Shown: positions 53,841 through 62,139 of the stretch, in pieces
Position numbering within the stretch: position 1 is the stretch's first letter
How the letters are laid out: each line of letters opens with the position of its first letter
Assembly: GCA_036337035.1 (NCBI GenBank)
Contig: JAYZFC010000004.1
Coordinates: forward strand, 3,089 to 67,088
Source of the DNA: TMED78 sp036337035
Lineage (GTDB): Bacteria > Pseudomonadota > Gammaproteobacteria > Steroidobacterales > Rariloculaceae
DNA length: 64,000 nucleotides
Direction of reading: 5' to 3'
The notes under the pieces: model-generated
What the model was told of the DNA's origin: nothing
The model's database searches: none
What the model saw: the letters and a program-made list of their open reading frames with translations, nothing else
Translations under genes and position numbers: made by a program

Positions 53841-55526
53841 TCAGTCAATATCGGTTACTGCACCAAGTGAGGCAGAACTTACTAATTTCGCATACTTTGA
53901 TAGTAGCCCTGATTTTGTTTTGGTTTTGAGAGGCTTCCATTTTTCTAACCTATCTTTTATTACAGACTTATCAAGTAACAAATTAATAGTTTTTGCTTCG
54001 CTATTAATTACTATCTCATCACCATCTTCTATTATTGAGATTGGCCCTCCTAAAGCTGCTTCTGGTGTTACATGCCCAACTACAAAACCATGGCTTCCTC
54101 CAGAAAATCTTCCATCGGTTATCAATGCCACGCTATCTCCAAGGCCTTTACCTATTATTGCACCCGTAGGACTAAGCATCTCTCTCATACCAGGTCCGCC
54201 TTTAGGACCTTCATATCGGATAACAATAACATCACCAGCCTGAATATTATCCCCTAAAATAGAAGCCAGAGCCTCTTCTTCAGAGTGAAAAACACGGGCT
54301 CTTCCTGTAAATTCAGTGCCCTCTTTACCTGAAATTTTTGCTACAGCACCTTCAGGTGCTAAATTTCCATAAAGTATAGCTAAGTGGCTATCTTTTTTAA
54401 TTGGGCTATTTAAAGGCCTAATAATATTTTGTCTTGATGGATATGGCTCAACCTTTGATAAGTTCTCAGATAATGTTTTACCCGTTACTGTTAAGCAATC
54501 TCCTCTAAGAAAACCCTCTTCAAGTAAAGTTTTCATTAGGGGTTGAATTCCTCCAATAGAAATTAATTCAGACATCATATATTTACCGCTAGGTCTTAAA
54601 TCACCCAAAACTGGTACATTAGAACCAATTCTAGTAAAGTCATCTAAAGTAAGATCTATAGCTGCATCATGTGCAATTGCTAATAAATGAAGCACAGCAT
54701 TTGTAGATCCTCCAAGGGCAATGATCATTGTTATAGCATTTTCAAAAGACTCTTTAGAAAGAATATCAGATGGCTTTATCCCTTTTTTTATTAGATGCAT
54801 TAGTGCTTTGCCAGCTTCTTCACAATCAATCTTTTTTGAATCAGAAACAGCTTCTTGTGCAGAACTATTAGCTAGACTTAAACCAAGGGTTTCTATAGCA
54901 GAAGCCATAGTATTAGCAGTATACATACCGGCACAAGATCCTGGACCCGGTATTGCTGTTGATTCGATTTTTTTGAATTCCTCTTCGGTAATAGAACCAG
55001 AAGCAAAACTACCGACAGCTTCAAAAACAGATACTATATCTGTATTATTAGGTCCTGGCTGAATAGTGCCGCCATAAACAAAAATTGAAGGTCTATCTAA
55101 ACGGGCCATTGCCATAGCACAAGCTGGAATATTTTTATCACAACCACCAATAGTAATGAGCCCATCAAAACCCTCTCCTGCAACAACAGCTTCTATAGAA
55201 TCCGCTATTACTTCTCTTGACACTAAAGAATATCTCATTCCTTGAGTCCCCATAGAAATGCCATCAGAAACAGTAATAGTATTGAATATAATACTCTTTC
55301 CTCCTGACTGATTAATAGAAGAGGCAGCAATTTCTGCAAGGGAATTTAAGTGCATGTTACACGGTGTAACCATACTACCAGTTGAAGCAACACCTATTTG
55401 AGGCTTATTAAAGTCTGTATCTGTAAAACCAACAGCTCTAAGCATAGCTCTGCTAGGAGCCTGCTTATATCCATCTACTACAACTTTAGAATATTTACGC
55501 TGATCTATATCCTTTTCTTTACTCAT
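53841..55526 (-). CDS. ilvD: Dihydroxy-acid dehydratase
   Basis: 561 residues from the ATG giving MSKEKDIDQRKYS (a TTG three codons upstream is the alternative). IlvD dehydrates the dihydroxy acids of valine and isoleucine synthesis with an iron-sulfur cluster. Cys-bearing blocks TPCNMHL, GGCDKNIPACAMA and GPGSCAGMYTANTM are intact, and the C-terminus has GRFSGGSHGFVVGHVTPEA. It complements ilvC and ilvE on the other strand; ilvBN/ilvA are not in the window. Confidence 0.96.
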   Translation of the reverse strand: MSKEKDIDQRKYSKVVVDGYKQAPSRAMLRAVGFTDTDFNKPQIGVASTGSMVTPCNMHLNSLAEIAASSINQSGGKSIIFNTITVSDGISMGTQGMRYSLVSREVIADSIEAVVAGEGFDGLITIGGCDKNIPACAMAMARLDRPSIFVYGGTIQPGPNNTDIVSVFEAVGSFASGSITEEEFKKIESTAIPGPGSCAGMYTANTMASAIETLGLSLANSSAQEAVSDSKKIDCEEAGKALMHLIKKGIKPSDILSKESFENAITMIIALGGSTNAVLHLLAIAHDAAIDLTLDDFTRIGSNVPVLGDLRPSGKYMMSELISIGGIQPLMKTLLEEGFLRGDCLTVTGKTLSENLSKVEPYPSRQNIIRPLNSPIKKDSHLAILYGNLAPEGAVAKISGKEGTEFTGRARVFHSEEEALASILGDNIQAGDVIVIRYEGPKGGPGMREMLSPTGAIIGKGLGDSVALITDGRFSGGSHGFVVGHVTPEAALGGPISIIEDGDEIVINSEAKTINLLLDKSVIKDRLEKWKPLKTKTKSGLLSKYAKLVSSASLGAVTDID

Positions 55527-55596
55527 TGCTATCAATGCTCGCTAACCAATAAAATTTATTTCAATATACTACAAATATAAACTTATTAATAAAAAA

Positions 55597-55673
55597 TGGT
55601 CGGGACGGCAAGATTTGAACTTGCGACCGCTTGACCCCCAGTCAAGTGCGCTACCAGACTGCGCCACGCCCCG
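55597..55673 (-). tRNA. tRNA-Pro (GGG)
   Basis: The minus strand folds to a 77-base cloverleaf: acceptor CGGGGCG/CGTCCCG, D loop AGTCTGGTAG, anticodon loop CTGGGGG giving anticodon GGG, T loop TTCAAAT, discriminator A and encoded CCA. A tRNA-Pro in this place after ihfA and the MerR gene is also seen in Pseudomonas. Confidence 0.96.
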
Positions 55674-55737
55674 AAGATTGATGGGAGTATATTAATAATT
55701 ATATATTTTTTGAGATTAATAATTTAGTTGAAATAAG

Positions 55738-56094
55738 CTATCTTCTTAAAACTTTAAGTATCTCTTCTAGTCCTTGTCTAGCTTCTTTAAGTATTTGCTT
55801 ACTCTGAATCTGATCTGATCGGGATTCATCACCCAGCAATTTTTGTCTTGCTCCTCCTATTGTGAATCCTTCTTCATACAATAAGGTCCTAATTTGCCGA
55901 ATCATAAGAACATCTTGATGTTGATAGTATCTCCTATTACCTCGTCTCTTAAGAGGTGTGAGCTGAGGAAACTCTTGCTCCCAGTATCTTAAAACATGAG
56001 GCTTTACAGAACATAAGCTACTTACTTCGCCAATGGTAAAATATCTTTTACCTGGAATTTGAGGTAATTCCTTATTATTTGCTGCTTCCAGCAT
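55738..56094 (-). CDS. MerR-family regulator linked to ihfA
   Basis: 118 residues. A MerR helix-turn-helix is evident: YFTIGEVSSLCSVKPHVLRYWEQEFPQ, then the wing KRRGNRRYYQHQDV and a short dimerisation helix. No ligand-binding Cys cluster or effector domain follows, so what it senses is unknown. The same gene follows ihfA in Pseudomonas and many other gammaproteobacteria. It overlaps the ihfA end by 20 bases. Confidence 0.92.
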   Translation of the reverse strand: MLEAANNKELPQIPGKRYFTIGEVSSLCSVKPHVLRYWEQEFPQLTPLKRRGNRRYYQHQDVLMIRQIRTLLYEEGFTIGGARQKLLGDESRSDQIQSKQILKEARQGLEEILKVLRR

Positions 56095-56374
56095 ATGACT
56101 CCACTCTTGACTTTAATTTCTGACCTGGTTTAAATGTGACAACTCTTCTTGCGCTTATAGGAGTATCTACACCTGTTTTAGGATTCCGACCAGGCCTCTC
56201 TCTTTTATCTCTTAGATCAAAATTACCAAAACCTGAAATCTTTACTTGCTCTGCAGATGAAAGAGAATCTTTTAGGTCCTCATAAAAGCAATCTATAAGC
56301 TCTCTAGCCTCTCTTTTGTTTAAGCCAAGCTCCTCAAAAAGAGATTGAGCTATTTCTGATTTTGTTAAAGTCAT
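56075..56374 (-). CDS. ihfA: Integration host factor subunit alpha
   Basis: 99 residues. A DNA-bending HU/IHF-family protein. MTLTKSEIAQSLFEELGLNK, SGFGNFDLRDKRERPGRNPKTG with the minor-groove Pro arm, and RRVVTFKPGQKLK match IHF-alpha. Placement after pheT is the classical location. Confidence 0.97.
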   Translation of the reverse strand: MTLTKSEIAQSLFEELGLNKREARELIDCFYEDLKDSLSSAEQVKISGFGNFDLRDKRERPGRNPKTGVDTPISARRVVTFKPGQKLKSRVESYAGSSK

Positions 56375-56396
56375 ACACTAAACTCTTTATAAAAAA

Positions 56397-58769
56397 TTAC
56401 CTAATTCTAACATCTAATTTATCAATCAGGCTATCTAGTATTGATTGAATAAAAACATCAGCCTCGGAATCTCTAAGAGTGCGTGAAGAATCTCTTAAAA
56501 TCAAGCCTAAAGACATGCTTTTTTCTCCAAAACCAATGTTTTTATCTCTATATATATCAAATATAAAGATTTTTTCTATAAAATTAGCTGAATTTTCGCG
56601 TACAATATCAATTACTTCTTTAGCAGATATATCGTTATTAACTATTATTGAAATATCTCTTCTTACAGAAGGAAATTTTGAAAAATTTTCATATTGAGGA
56701 ATCTTAGCTCTCAATATGCTATCAAGATCTAATGAAAATAAAACAACAGGTGAGCGAAAGGATAATTTATCCTGTATGAATGGATGAAGTAACCCTAGCC
56801 TTCCTATTGATTTATCATCTAGATAAACTTTTGATGACTGACCTGGCCATAATGAAAGATAATCTTCTTTCTCAAATCTTAAGGTATTAGATTTTTTATT
56901 AATATCAAATAATAGCTCAATATCACCCTTAGCATCAAAAAAATCAAAAAATACATCTTCAGAACTCCATTGCTCAGGAATTCTTAAGCCAGTCATTATC
57001 CCTGCAAGAGATTGTTTTTCTTGAATATTACTACCTTTCTTAATAAACTCTGTGCCTATTTCAAAAAACTTAATTCTCTCGTGCTGTCTACTTAAATTTT
57101 GCTTTGCAGCATTAATCAAGCCAGGCCATAAAGAGCGCCTTAATACTGCACAATCACTAGAAATTGGATTGATTATAAAAATTTGCTCTTCGCCATCACT
57201 AATTAGACTATCTATATCTTTATCAATAAAGCTATAGGTAATTAGCTCATTATATCCTTTAGATACGAGGACATCAGAAATATAATCTTTAGTAAGTAAC
57301 GACTCCTCTGAAGTTCCTAACTTCTCAGGCGTATTATTAGTTACAACTGGAATATTGCCATACCCAAATAATCTAGCAACTTCTTCAATTAAATCCTCTT
57401 CAATTGATAAATCAAATCTATAACTTGGAGGAGTTGCAATAATTCCTTTAGATGTCAATTTGGTTGCTATACATAGTAAATTTAAGTATTTACATATTTT
57501 TGCCTTATCAATCTTGATTCCCAATAACAGCTCTACTCGCTTAGGCCTCAATAAAATATCTTTTCTAATAGGGTAATTTTTATTTTCTGATTTTTTAATA
57601 ATTGGTCCGCAACTTGCCCCAGAAATTTCAATTAGTAGCTTGGATGCCATTTCAATAGCAATCTCTTGTAGCTCAAAATCAACACCCCTTTCAAACCTTA
57701 TAGATGCATCTGTCTGAAGATTGTAAGATCTAGCTCTTCCTATTATAGAGTTAGGCGAAAAAAAAGCAGATTCCAAAAAAATACTATCTGTAGTACTAGA
57801 CACAGCAGAATTAGCGCCTCCCATAACTCCAGCAATTGCTATAGGTCCAGCTTTATCTGCTATTATAAGAGTTCTTGAATCTAGATTAACCTCAGCACCA
57901 TCAAGCAACTCTATTCTTTCTTTAGCGTCGGCATTTCTAACAATTATTCGAGAATCGATGTTTTTTAAATCAAAACTATGGAGAGGCTGTCCTATTTCTA
58001 ACATAACATAGTTAGTAACATCAACTATTGGGTTAATTGACCTAAGGCCATTCCTTCTAAGCCTTTCTTTAAGCCAAATAGGAGAATCCAAGTTATTATT
58101 AATATTTTTAATAATCCTACCTATATATTTAGGACATGACGACTGATCTTGAATCTCTATAGGCAGAATCTCGTCATTACCTAATTTAGATTTTACCAGT
58201 TTAGGCTTAATTATTTTTTTTCCTAAATTAGCAGCGATCTCTCTCGCAATGCCATAGATACTAAAACAATCCCCCCTATTAGGAGTTAAATCAATATCAA
58301 TAATATAATCATCGCTTTTTAAATATGAAGAGAGCAGCTCCCCTATCGGTGCATCTTCAGGCAGCTCTAGTATGCCACTAGATTTATCTTCTATACATAG
58401 CTCTTCTGCTGAACAAACCATACCTGAAGAGTTAAGGCCTCGGATCTTTGCTTTTTTAATTTTTAAACCATTAGGTAAATTAGTATTTATAGGAGCAAAA
58501 GCTACCTTGATATTAGGCCTTATATTTCTTGCTCCACAAACAACCTCATAACATTTTTTACCATCATTGATAATGCATAATGATAGCTGGTCTGCATTTG
58601 GGTGAGCTTTTACTTGATCTACATTAGCTACCACAACTTTATCAAAAAAAGGAGATGCATTTGAGACTGAATCTACTTCTAATCCTAAAATTGTCAAACT
58701 ATCTGCTAAAGATTTTGAATCATAGCTGAAGTCTACCCAATCCTTTAACCATTCAATATTTGCCTTCAA
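56397..58769 (-). CDS. pheT: Phenylalanyl-tRNA synthetase beta subunit
   Basis: 790 residues. Domains in order are the N-terminal helix, an OB-fold tRNA-binding domain (VVVANVDQVKAHPNADQLS), the B3/B4 editing domain (GQPLHSFDLKNI), B5, a catalytic-like core and a C-terminal anticodon-binding FDX-ACB domain (FSKFPSVRRDISIIV). It works as an (alpha-beta)2 tetramer with PheS, 16 bases upstream. Confidence 0.97.
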   Translation of the reverse strand: MKANIEWLKDWVDFSYDSKSLADSLTILGLEVDSVSNASPFFDKVVVANVDQVKAHPNADQLSLCIINDGKKCYEVVCGARNIRPNIKVAFAPINTNLPNGLKIKKAKIRGLNSSGMVCSAEELCIEDKSSGILELPEDAPIGELLSSYLKSDDYIIDIDLTPNRGDCFSIYGIAREIAANLGKKIIKPKLVKSKLGNDEILPIEIQDQSSCPKYIGRIIKNINNNLDSPIWLKERLRRNGLRSINPIVDVTNYVMLEIGQPLHSFDLKNIDSRIIVRNADAKERIELLDGAEVNLDSRTLIIADKAGPIAIAGVMGGANSAVSSTTDSIFLESAFFSPNSIIGRARSYNLQTDASIRFERGVDFELQEIAIEMASKLLIEISGASCGPIIKKSENKNYPIRKDILLRPKRVELLLGIKIDKAKICKYLNLLCIATKLTSKGIIATPPSYRFDLSIEEDLIEEVARLFGYGNIPVVTNNTPEKLGTSEESLLTKDYISDVLVSKGYNELITYSFIDKDIDSLISDGEEQIFIINPISSDCAVLRRSLWPGLINAAKQNLSRQHERIKFFEIGTEFIKKGSNIQEKQSLAGIMTGLRIPEQWSSEDVFFDFFDAKGDIELLFDINKKSNTLRFEKEDYLSLWPGQSSKVYLDDKSIGRLGLLHPFIQDKLSFRSPVVLFSLDLDSILRAKIPQYENFSKFPSVRRDISIIVNNDISAKEVIDIVRENSANFIEKIFIFDIYRDKNIGFGEKSMSLGLILRDSSRTLRDSEADVFIQSILDSLIDKLDVRIR

Positions 58770-58785
58770 AAATAATCTCTCTTAG

Positions 58786-59769
58786 TTAAAACTGCTTTAG
58801 AAAATCAATATTGTTATCAAAGAAAAGACGGAGATCGTCTATACCATATCTAACCATAGCTAACCTCTCAATTCCTAAGCCTAGTGCAAAACCAGTGTAT
58901 ACTTCAGGATTAATTCCTACATTATTTAAAATATTAGGATGAACCATCCCACAGCCTAAGATCTCTAACCATTTTCCTGATTCAGTCATGACATCAACTT
59001 CAGCAGATGGTTCAGTAAATGGGAAGTATGAAGGCCTAAACCTTAGATCTACATCTCTTTCAAAAAAACTTGATAAAAATTGATATAAAAATGATTTTAA
59101 ATTAGCAAAATTAATACCTTTATCTAATCTTAAAACTTCTACCTGATTGAACATTGGCGTATGAGTCAAGTCAGAGTCACACCTATAAACCCTTCCTGGT
59201 GCAACAATCTTTATTGGAGCGCCATGCTCTTCTAAAGAGCGAATCTGAACTGGAGAAGTATGTGTTCTTAACATATTATCAGTATCAATATAAAAAGTAT
59301 CATGCATATTCTTAGCAGGATGGTTGTCTGAAATATTTAGAGCAGTAAAATTATAATAATCTGTTTCTATTTCTGGACCTGACATTATTTGGTAACCAGA
59401 ATGCTCAAAAATTCTATTAATTCTTCTAGCAGTCTTTGTAATTGGGTGAATTGTTCCTGAGCCGACAGTTCTGCCAGGCAAAGTAACGTCTATATCGCTA
59501 CCCTTGATTTTCTCTTCTATTTCTAATTTTTCCAGAATATTTTTTTTAGTTTTCACTAAATCAATCAAAATTTTCTTTGATTGGTTTATCTGCTCTCCTA
59601 TTAAGCGCTTTTGATTGACAGGTAGAGTTTTTAAATTCTTTAATTCAATCGTAAGCAATCCTTTTTTACCTAGATACTTGACCCTTACTGATTCTAATTC
59701 ACTAATGTCACTAGCTTCTTCCACATCAAGCTCTGCTTGTTGCAGTAATTGATTTGCATCAGTGGACAT
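58786..59769 (-). CDS. pheS: Phenylalanyl-tRNA synthetase alpha subunit
   Basis: 327 residues. Class II synthetase with an N-terminal coiled coil, motif 2 GRVYRCDSDLTHTPMF and motif 3 GLGIERLAMVRYGI. The usual phenylalanine specificity Ala is in the GFALGLG block. Only 20 bases separate it from rplT, so there is no room for the pheM leader peptide of E. coli. Confidence 0.97.
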   Translation of the reverse strand: MSTDANQLLQQAELDVEEASDISELESVRVKYLGKKGLLTIELKNLKTLPVNQKRLIGEQINQSKKILIDLVKTKKNILEKLEIEEKIKGSDIDVTLPGRTVGSGTIHPITKTARRINRIFEHSGYQIMSGPEIETDYYNFTALNISDNHPAKNMHDTFYIDTDNMLRTHTSPVQIRSLEEHGAPIKIVAPGRVYRCDSDLTHTPMFNQVEVLRLDKGINFANLKSFLYQFLSSFFERDVDLRFRPSYFPFTEPSAEVDVMTESGKWLEILGCGMVHPNILNNVGINPEVYTGFALGLGIERLAMVRYGIDDLRLFFDNNIDFLKQF

Positions 59770-59789
59770 AATGTTCTAGCTATATGAGG

Positions 59790-60149
59790 CTAGGTCGAAA
59801 GAGCCTTCTTTGCTGACTCTGCTATGGCTGCGAAAGCTTCTTGATCGTGAACTGCAATGTCTGCCAAGACTTTACGATCAACCTTAATATCTGCAAGACT
59901 TAATCCATTTATCAGCTTACTATAAGAAAGTCCATGAAGACGAGCAGCTGCATTTATTCTGACAATCCATAGAGATCTAAACAATCTCTTTTTTTGTCTT
60001 CTATCACGATAAGCATATTGACCAGCCTTAATTACAGCTTGCTTCGCAACTCGATAAATTTTACTTCTAGCACCATAATAACCCTTAGCCTCACCAAGGA
60101 CTTTTTTGTGTCGGGCTTTTGCAATAACGCCTCTTTTGACTCTTGCCAT
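59790..60149 (-). CDS. rplT: 50S ribosomal protein L20
   Basis: 119 residues. RVKRGVIAKARHKKVLGEAKG and the rRNA-binding basic N-terminus are diagnostic, as is ARLHGLSYSKLINGL. L20 organises early 50S assembly and in E. coli represses its own operon. Confidence 0.98.
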   Translation of the reverse strand: MARVKRGVIAKARHKKVLGEAKGYYGARSKIYRVAKQAVIKAGQYAYRDRRQKKRLFRSLWIVRINAAARLHGLSYSKLINGLSLADIKVDRKVLADIAVHDQEAFAAIAESAKKALST

Positions 60150-60164
60150 AATCTATTTCCTATC

Positions 60165-60362
60165 CTAATTATAAGGTAACATTTTTCTAACAGCTTTTAT
60201 ATCAGACTTTGCTACCTGCAAGGTTAATCCTAGCTGTCTTTTACGTTTAGGGCTTTTTTTAGTCAAGATATGGCTCCTAAAAGATTGGCCTCTCTTATAA
60301 CCGCTCTTAGCTGTTCTTGAAAATCTCTTTGCCGCACCTCTACTTGTTTTCATTTTGGGCAC
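60165..60362 (-). CDS. rpmI: 50S ribosomal protein L35
   Basis: 65 residues, very basic; PKMKTSRGAAKRFSRTAKSG is the L35 signature. It lies between infC and rplT as usual. Confidence 0.97.
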   Translation of the reverse strand: MPKMKTSRGAAKRFSRTAKSGYKRGQSFRSHILTKKSPKRKRQLGLTLQVAKSDIKAVRKMLPYN

Positions 60363-60389
60363 TTTTAAGCCTCCTTATAACCTTATTAT

Positions 60390-60914
60390 CTATGATATTC
60401 CACGTTTTGGAGAAAAAATCATTATCATTTGCCTACCTTCCATTTCTGGTTGCTGCTCAACAACTCCAACATCAAGTAAATCTTGCTCAACCCTTTTTAA
60501 TAAGTCTAAGCCAATCTCTTGGTGGGCCATCTCCCTACCTCTAAATCTCATTGTTACTTTTACCTTATCGCCAGCAACCAAAAATTTAATTATACTTCTT
60601 AGCTTGACTTGATAGTCTCCCTCATCTGTCACTGGTCTAAATTTTATTTCCTTAACTTGAATTTGTTTTTGCTTTCTTTTAGCTACTTGAGCTTTTTTAT
60701 TCTGCTCAAAAACAAATTTTCCGTAATCCATAACTCTACAAACTGGGGGGTTAGAATTTGGTGAAACCTCGACTAAATCCAATCCTGAAGATTGTGCCTG
60801 CTCAATAGCATCATTTAAAGTCATTACTCCAACTTGTTCTCCAGACTCACCAATTACTCTGACATTAGATGTTGAAATTTCCTGATTTCGTCTTGCTCGT
60901 CTTTCGTGTGCGAT
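60390..60914 (-). CDS. infC: Translation initiation factor IF-3, AUC start
   Basis: 174 residues when started at the ATC at 60914-60912. The frame upstream is closed by TAG, with no ATG, GTG or TTG before an internal ATG at 60824 that would remove 30 residues of the N-terminal domain (NVRVIGESGEQVGV). AGGAG (60925-60921) stands six bases before the ATC. LDLVEVSPNSNPPVCRVMDYGKF and the C-terminal domain (KEIKFRPVTDEGDYQVKL) are typical. E. coli infC uses AUU, and IF3 discriminates against such codons, giving autoregulation. The usual upstream thrS is absent. Confidence 0.93.
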   Translation of the reverse strand: MAHERRARRNQEISTSNVRVIGESGEQVGVMTLNDAIEQAQSSGLDLVEVSPNSNPPVCRVMDYGKFVFEQNKKAQVAKRKQKQIQVKEIKFRPVTDEGDYQVKLRSIIKFLVAGDKVKVTMRFRGREMAHQEIGLDLLKRVEQDLLDVGVVEQQPEMEGRQMIMIFSPKRGIS

Positions 60915-61031
60915 TTCTAGCTCCTAAACTTAAAAAGAGAATTGTAATCTCCAGTGCTAAATAAAACAATAATTAGTTTGTATAAATCTATGAAATATAT
61001 TCAGAATTTACATATTAGTTCAAAATTAATT

Positions 61032-62129
61032 TTAAGTCCCAATAAAGCTAACTAGCACCTCAGCTCCATCATCATCATTATCATCATATACATAGCACCA
61101 ACCGCCAAATTCTCCTGCATTTGGTCCAAAAAAATAGCCTGTGCAATCTCCTGATCCATAATTATTTTTCCAGCTAGAAGCCCCTTCTATTTGATTATTT
61201 GATATATTTGCCGATATATTAATTACTCCAGCGCTTATGTTAGAAACATGGTCCCAGTCTGAGCTAGCTATTGATTGCTGAGGAAAAACATAATCTAGTA
61301 ATAAAGAGCCTTGAAAAGATTTAGTTTCAAAATTAGCTGTAAACATAGCATTACCTTCATAAGACGGCCAATGGGGTATACTAGATAATGATTCAAGCTT
61401 ATTTGGATGCCAGAAAGCTATCGCTTTTACATTGTATGTTTGTGACCCAGAAGAAGGCATATCACCAACTCCGGTAAAATCACCGAAAACCCCCGCTATT
61501 ACATCTTTGTCTTTAATGTTATCAATACAATCATCATCAACCACATTACATAAATCAAATTGTGGAGTTGAATCATCTCCATAATCAATATCAGAGATAA
61601 ATAAATTAACATACTCAGTTCCTAAAAAATCAAGCATAACATCAGTATAAAAACTAAAAGATCTAAAATTCCATTCATAGCTATTTTGTGAAATAGGATC
61701 AGTTGATATACCCCAATCAGATTCCCAAAATAAATAGCTATCTAAATCATTACCTACATCAAAATTAACTGTGCCTGCCAATAATGTCTGTTGAAAATCC
61801 ATACTCATATCTAAATTAGTTGAGCCTTGCTCAGGAAGAAAAGAATAATCTCGGCTAATAGCGATTGTTCTAGTACCATCAACTGTATAAGACATTTGCA
61901 TAGAAGCTGTTCCAGTAGACACCCAAAGCTCTCCTGTCTCTGGATAAGTTCTATAACTCATAATTCCTGAGATTACATCATAGCTACCACCGGTAGTCTC
62001 TATAGAGGTGTTTTTTTCATAGTTATAAATTGCTGAAGTAGGTACAACTTGAGTAGGAGAACTACCTCCTCCTCCACAACCTGAGAGAAAATAAAAAAAT
62101 AAAATATAAATCAATTTCTTGTCGTGCAT
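61032..62129 (-). CDS. Putative surface lipoprotein with TbpB-like C-terminal motif
   Basis: 365 residues from the ATG giving MHDKKLIYILFFYF; a longer frame adds an unlikely hydrophobic extension over the preceding gene. The lipobox is L15-S16-G17-C18, and a flexible GGGGSS linker follows. The mature protein is beta-rich, with SSGSQTYNVKAIAFW, MFTANFETKSFQGSLLLD and, near the end, GYFFGPNAGEFGG (from residue 331). The FFGPNA-x-E-x-GG pattern is typical of the beta-barrels of TbpB-like lipoproteins. Cys pairs at DLCNVVDDDC and around GDC...WC could be disulfides. It begins ten bases after the TPR/barrel gene, so the two form an operon. Confidence 0.6.
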   Translation of the reverse strand: MHDKKLIYILFFYFLSGCGGGGSSPTQVVPTSAIYNYEKNTSIETTGGSYDVISGIMSYRTYPETGELWVSTGTASMQMSYTVDGTRTIAISRDYSFLPEQGSTNLDMSMDFQQTLLAGTVNFDVGNDLDSYLFWESDWGISTDPISQNSYEWNFRSFSFYTDVMLDFLGTEYVNLFISDIDYGDDSTPQFDLCNVVDDDCIDNIKDKDVIAGVFGDFTGVGDMPSSGSQTYNVKAIAFWHPNKLESLSSIPHWPSYEGNAMFTANFETKSFQGSLLLDYVFPQQSIASSDWDHVSNISAGVINISANISNNQIEGASSWKNNYGSGDCTGYFFGPNAGEFGGWCYVYDDNDDDGAEVLVSFIGT

Positions 62130-62139
62130 AAAAATAAAT

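Noticed and set aside
60390..60824. infC starting at the internal ATG (144 residues)
   Set aside because: It would remove most of the N-terminal domain. The upstream frame encodes it, and an ATC with AGGAG is in place, as expected from known non-AUG infC starts.
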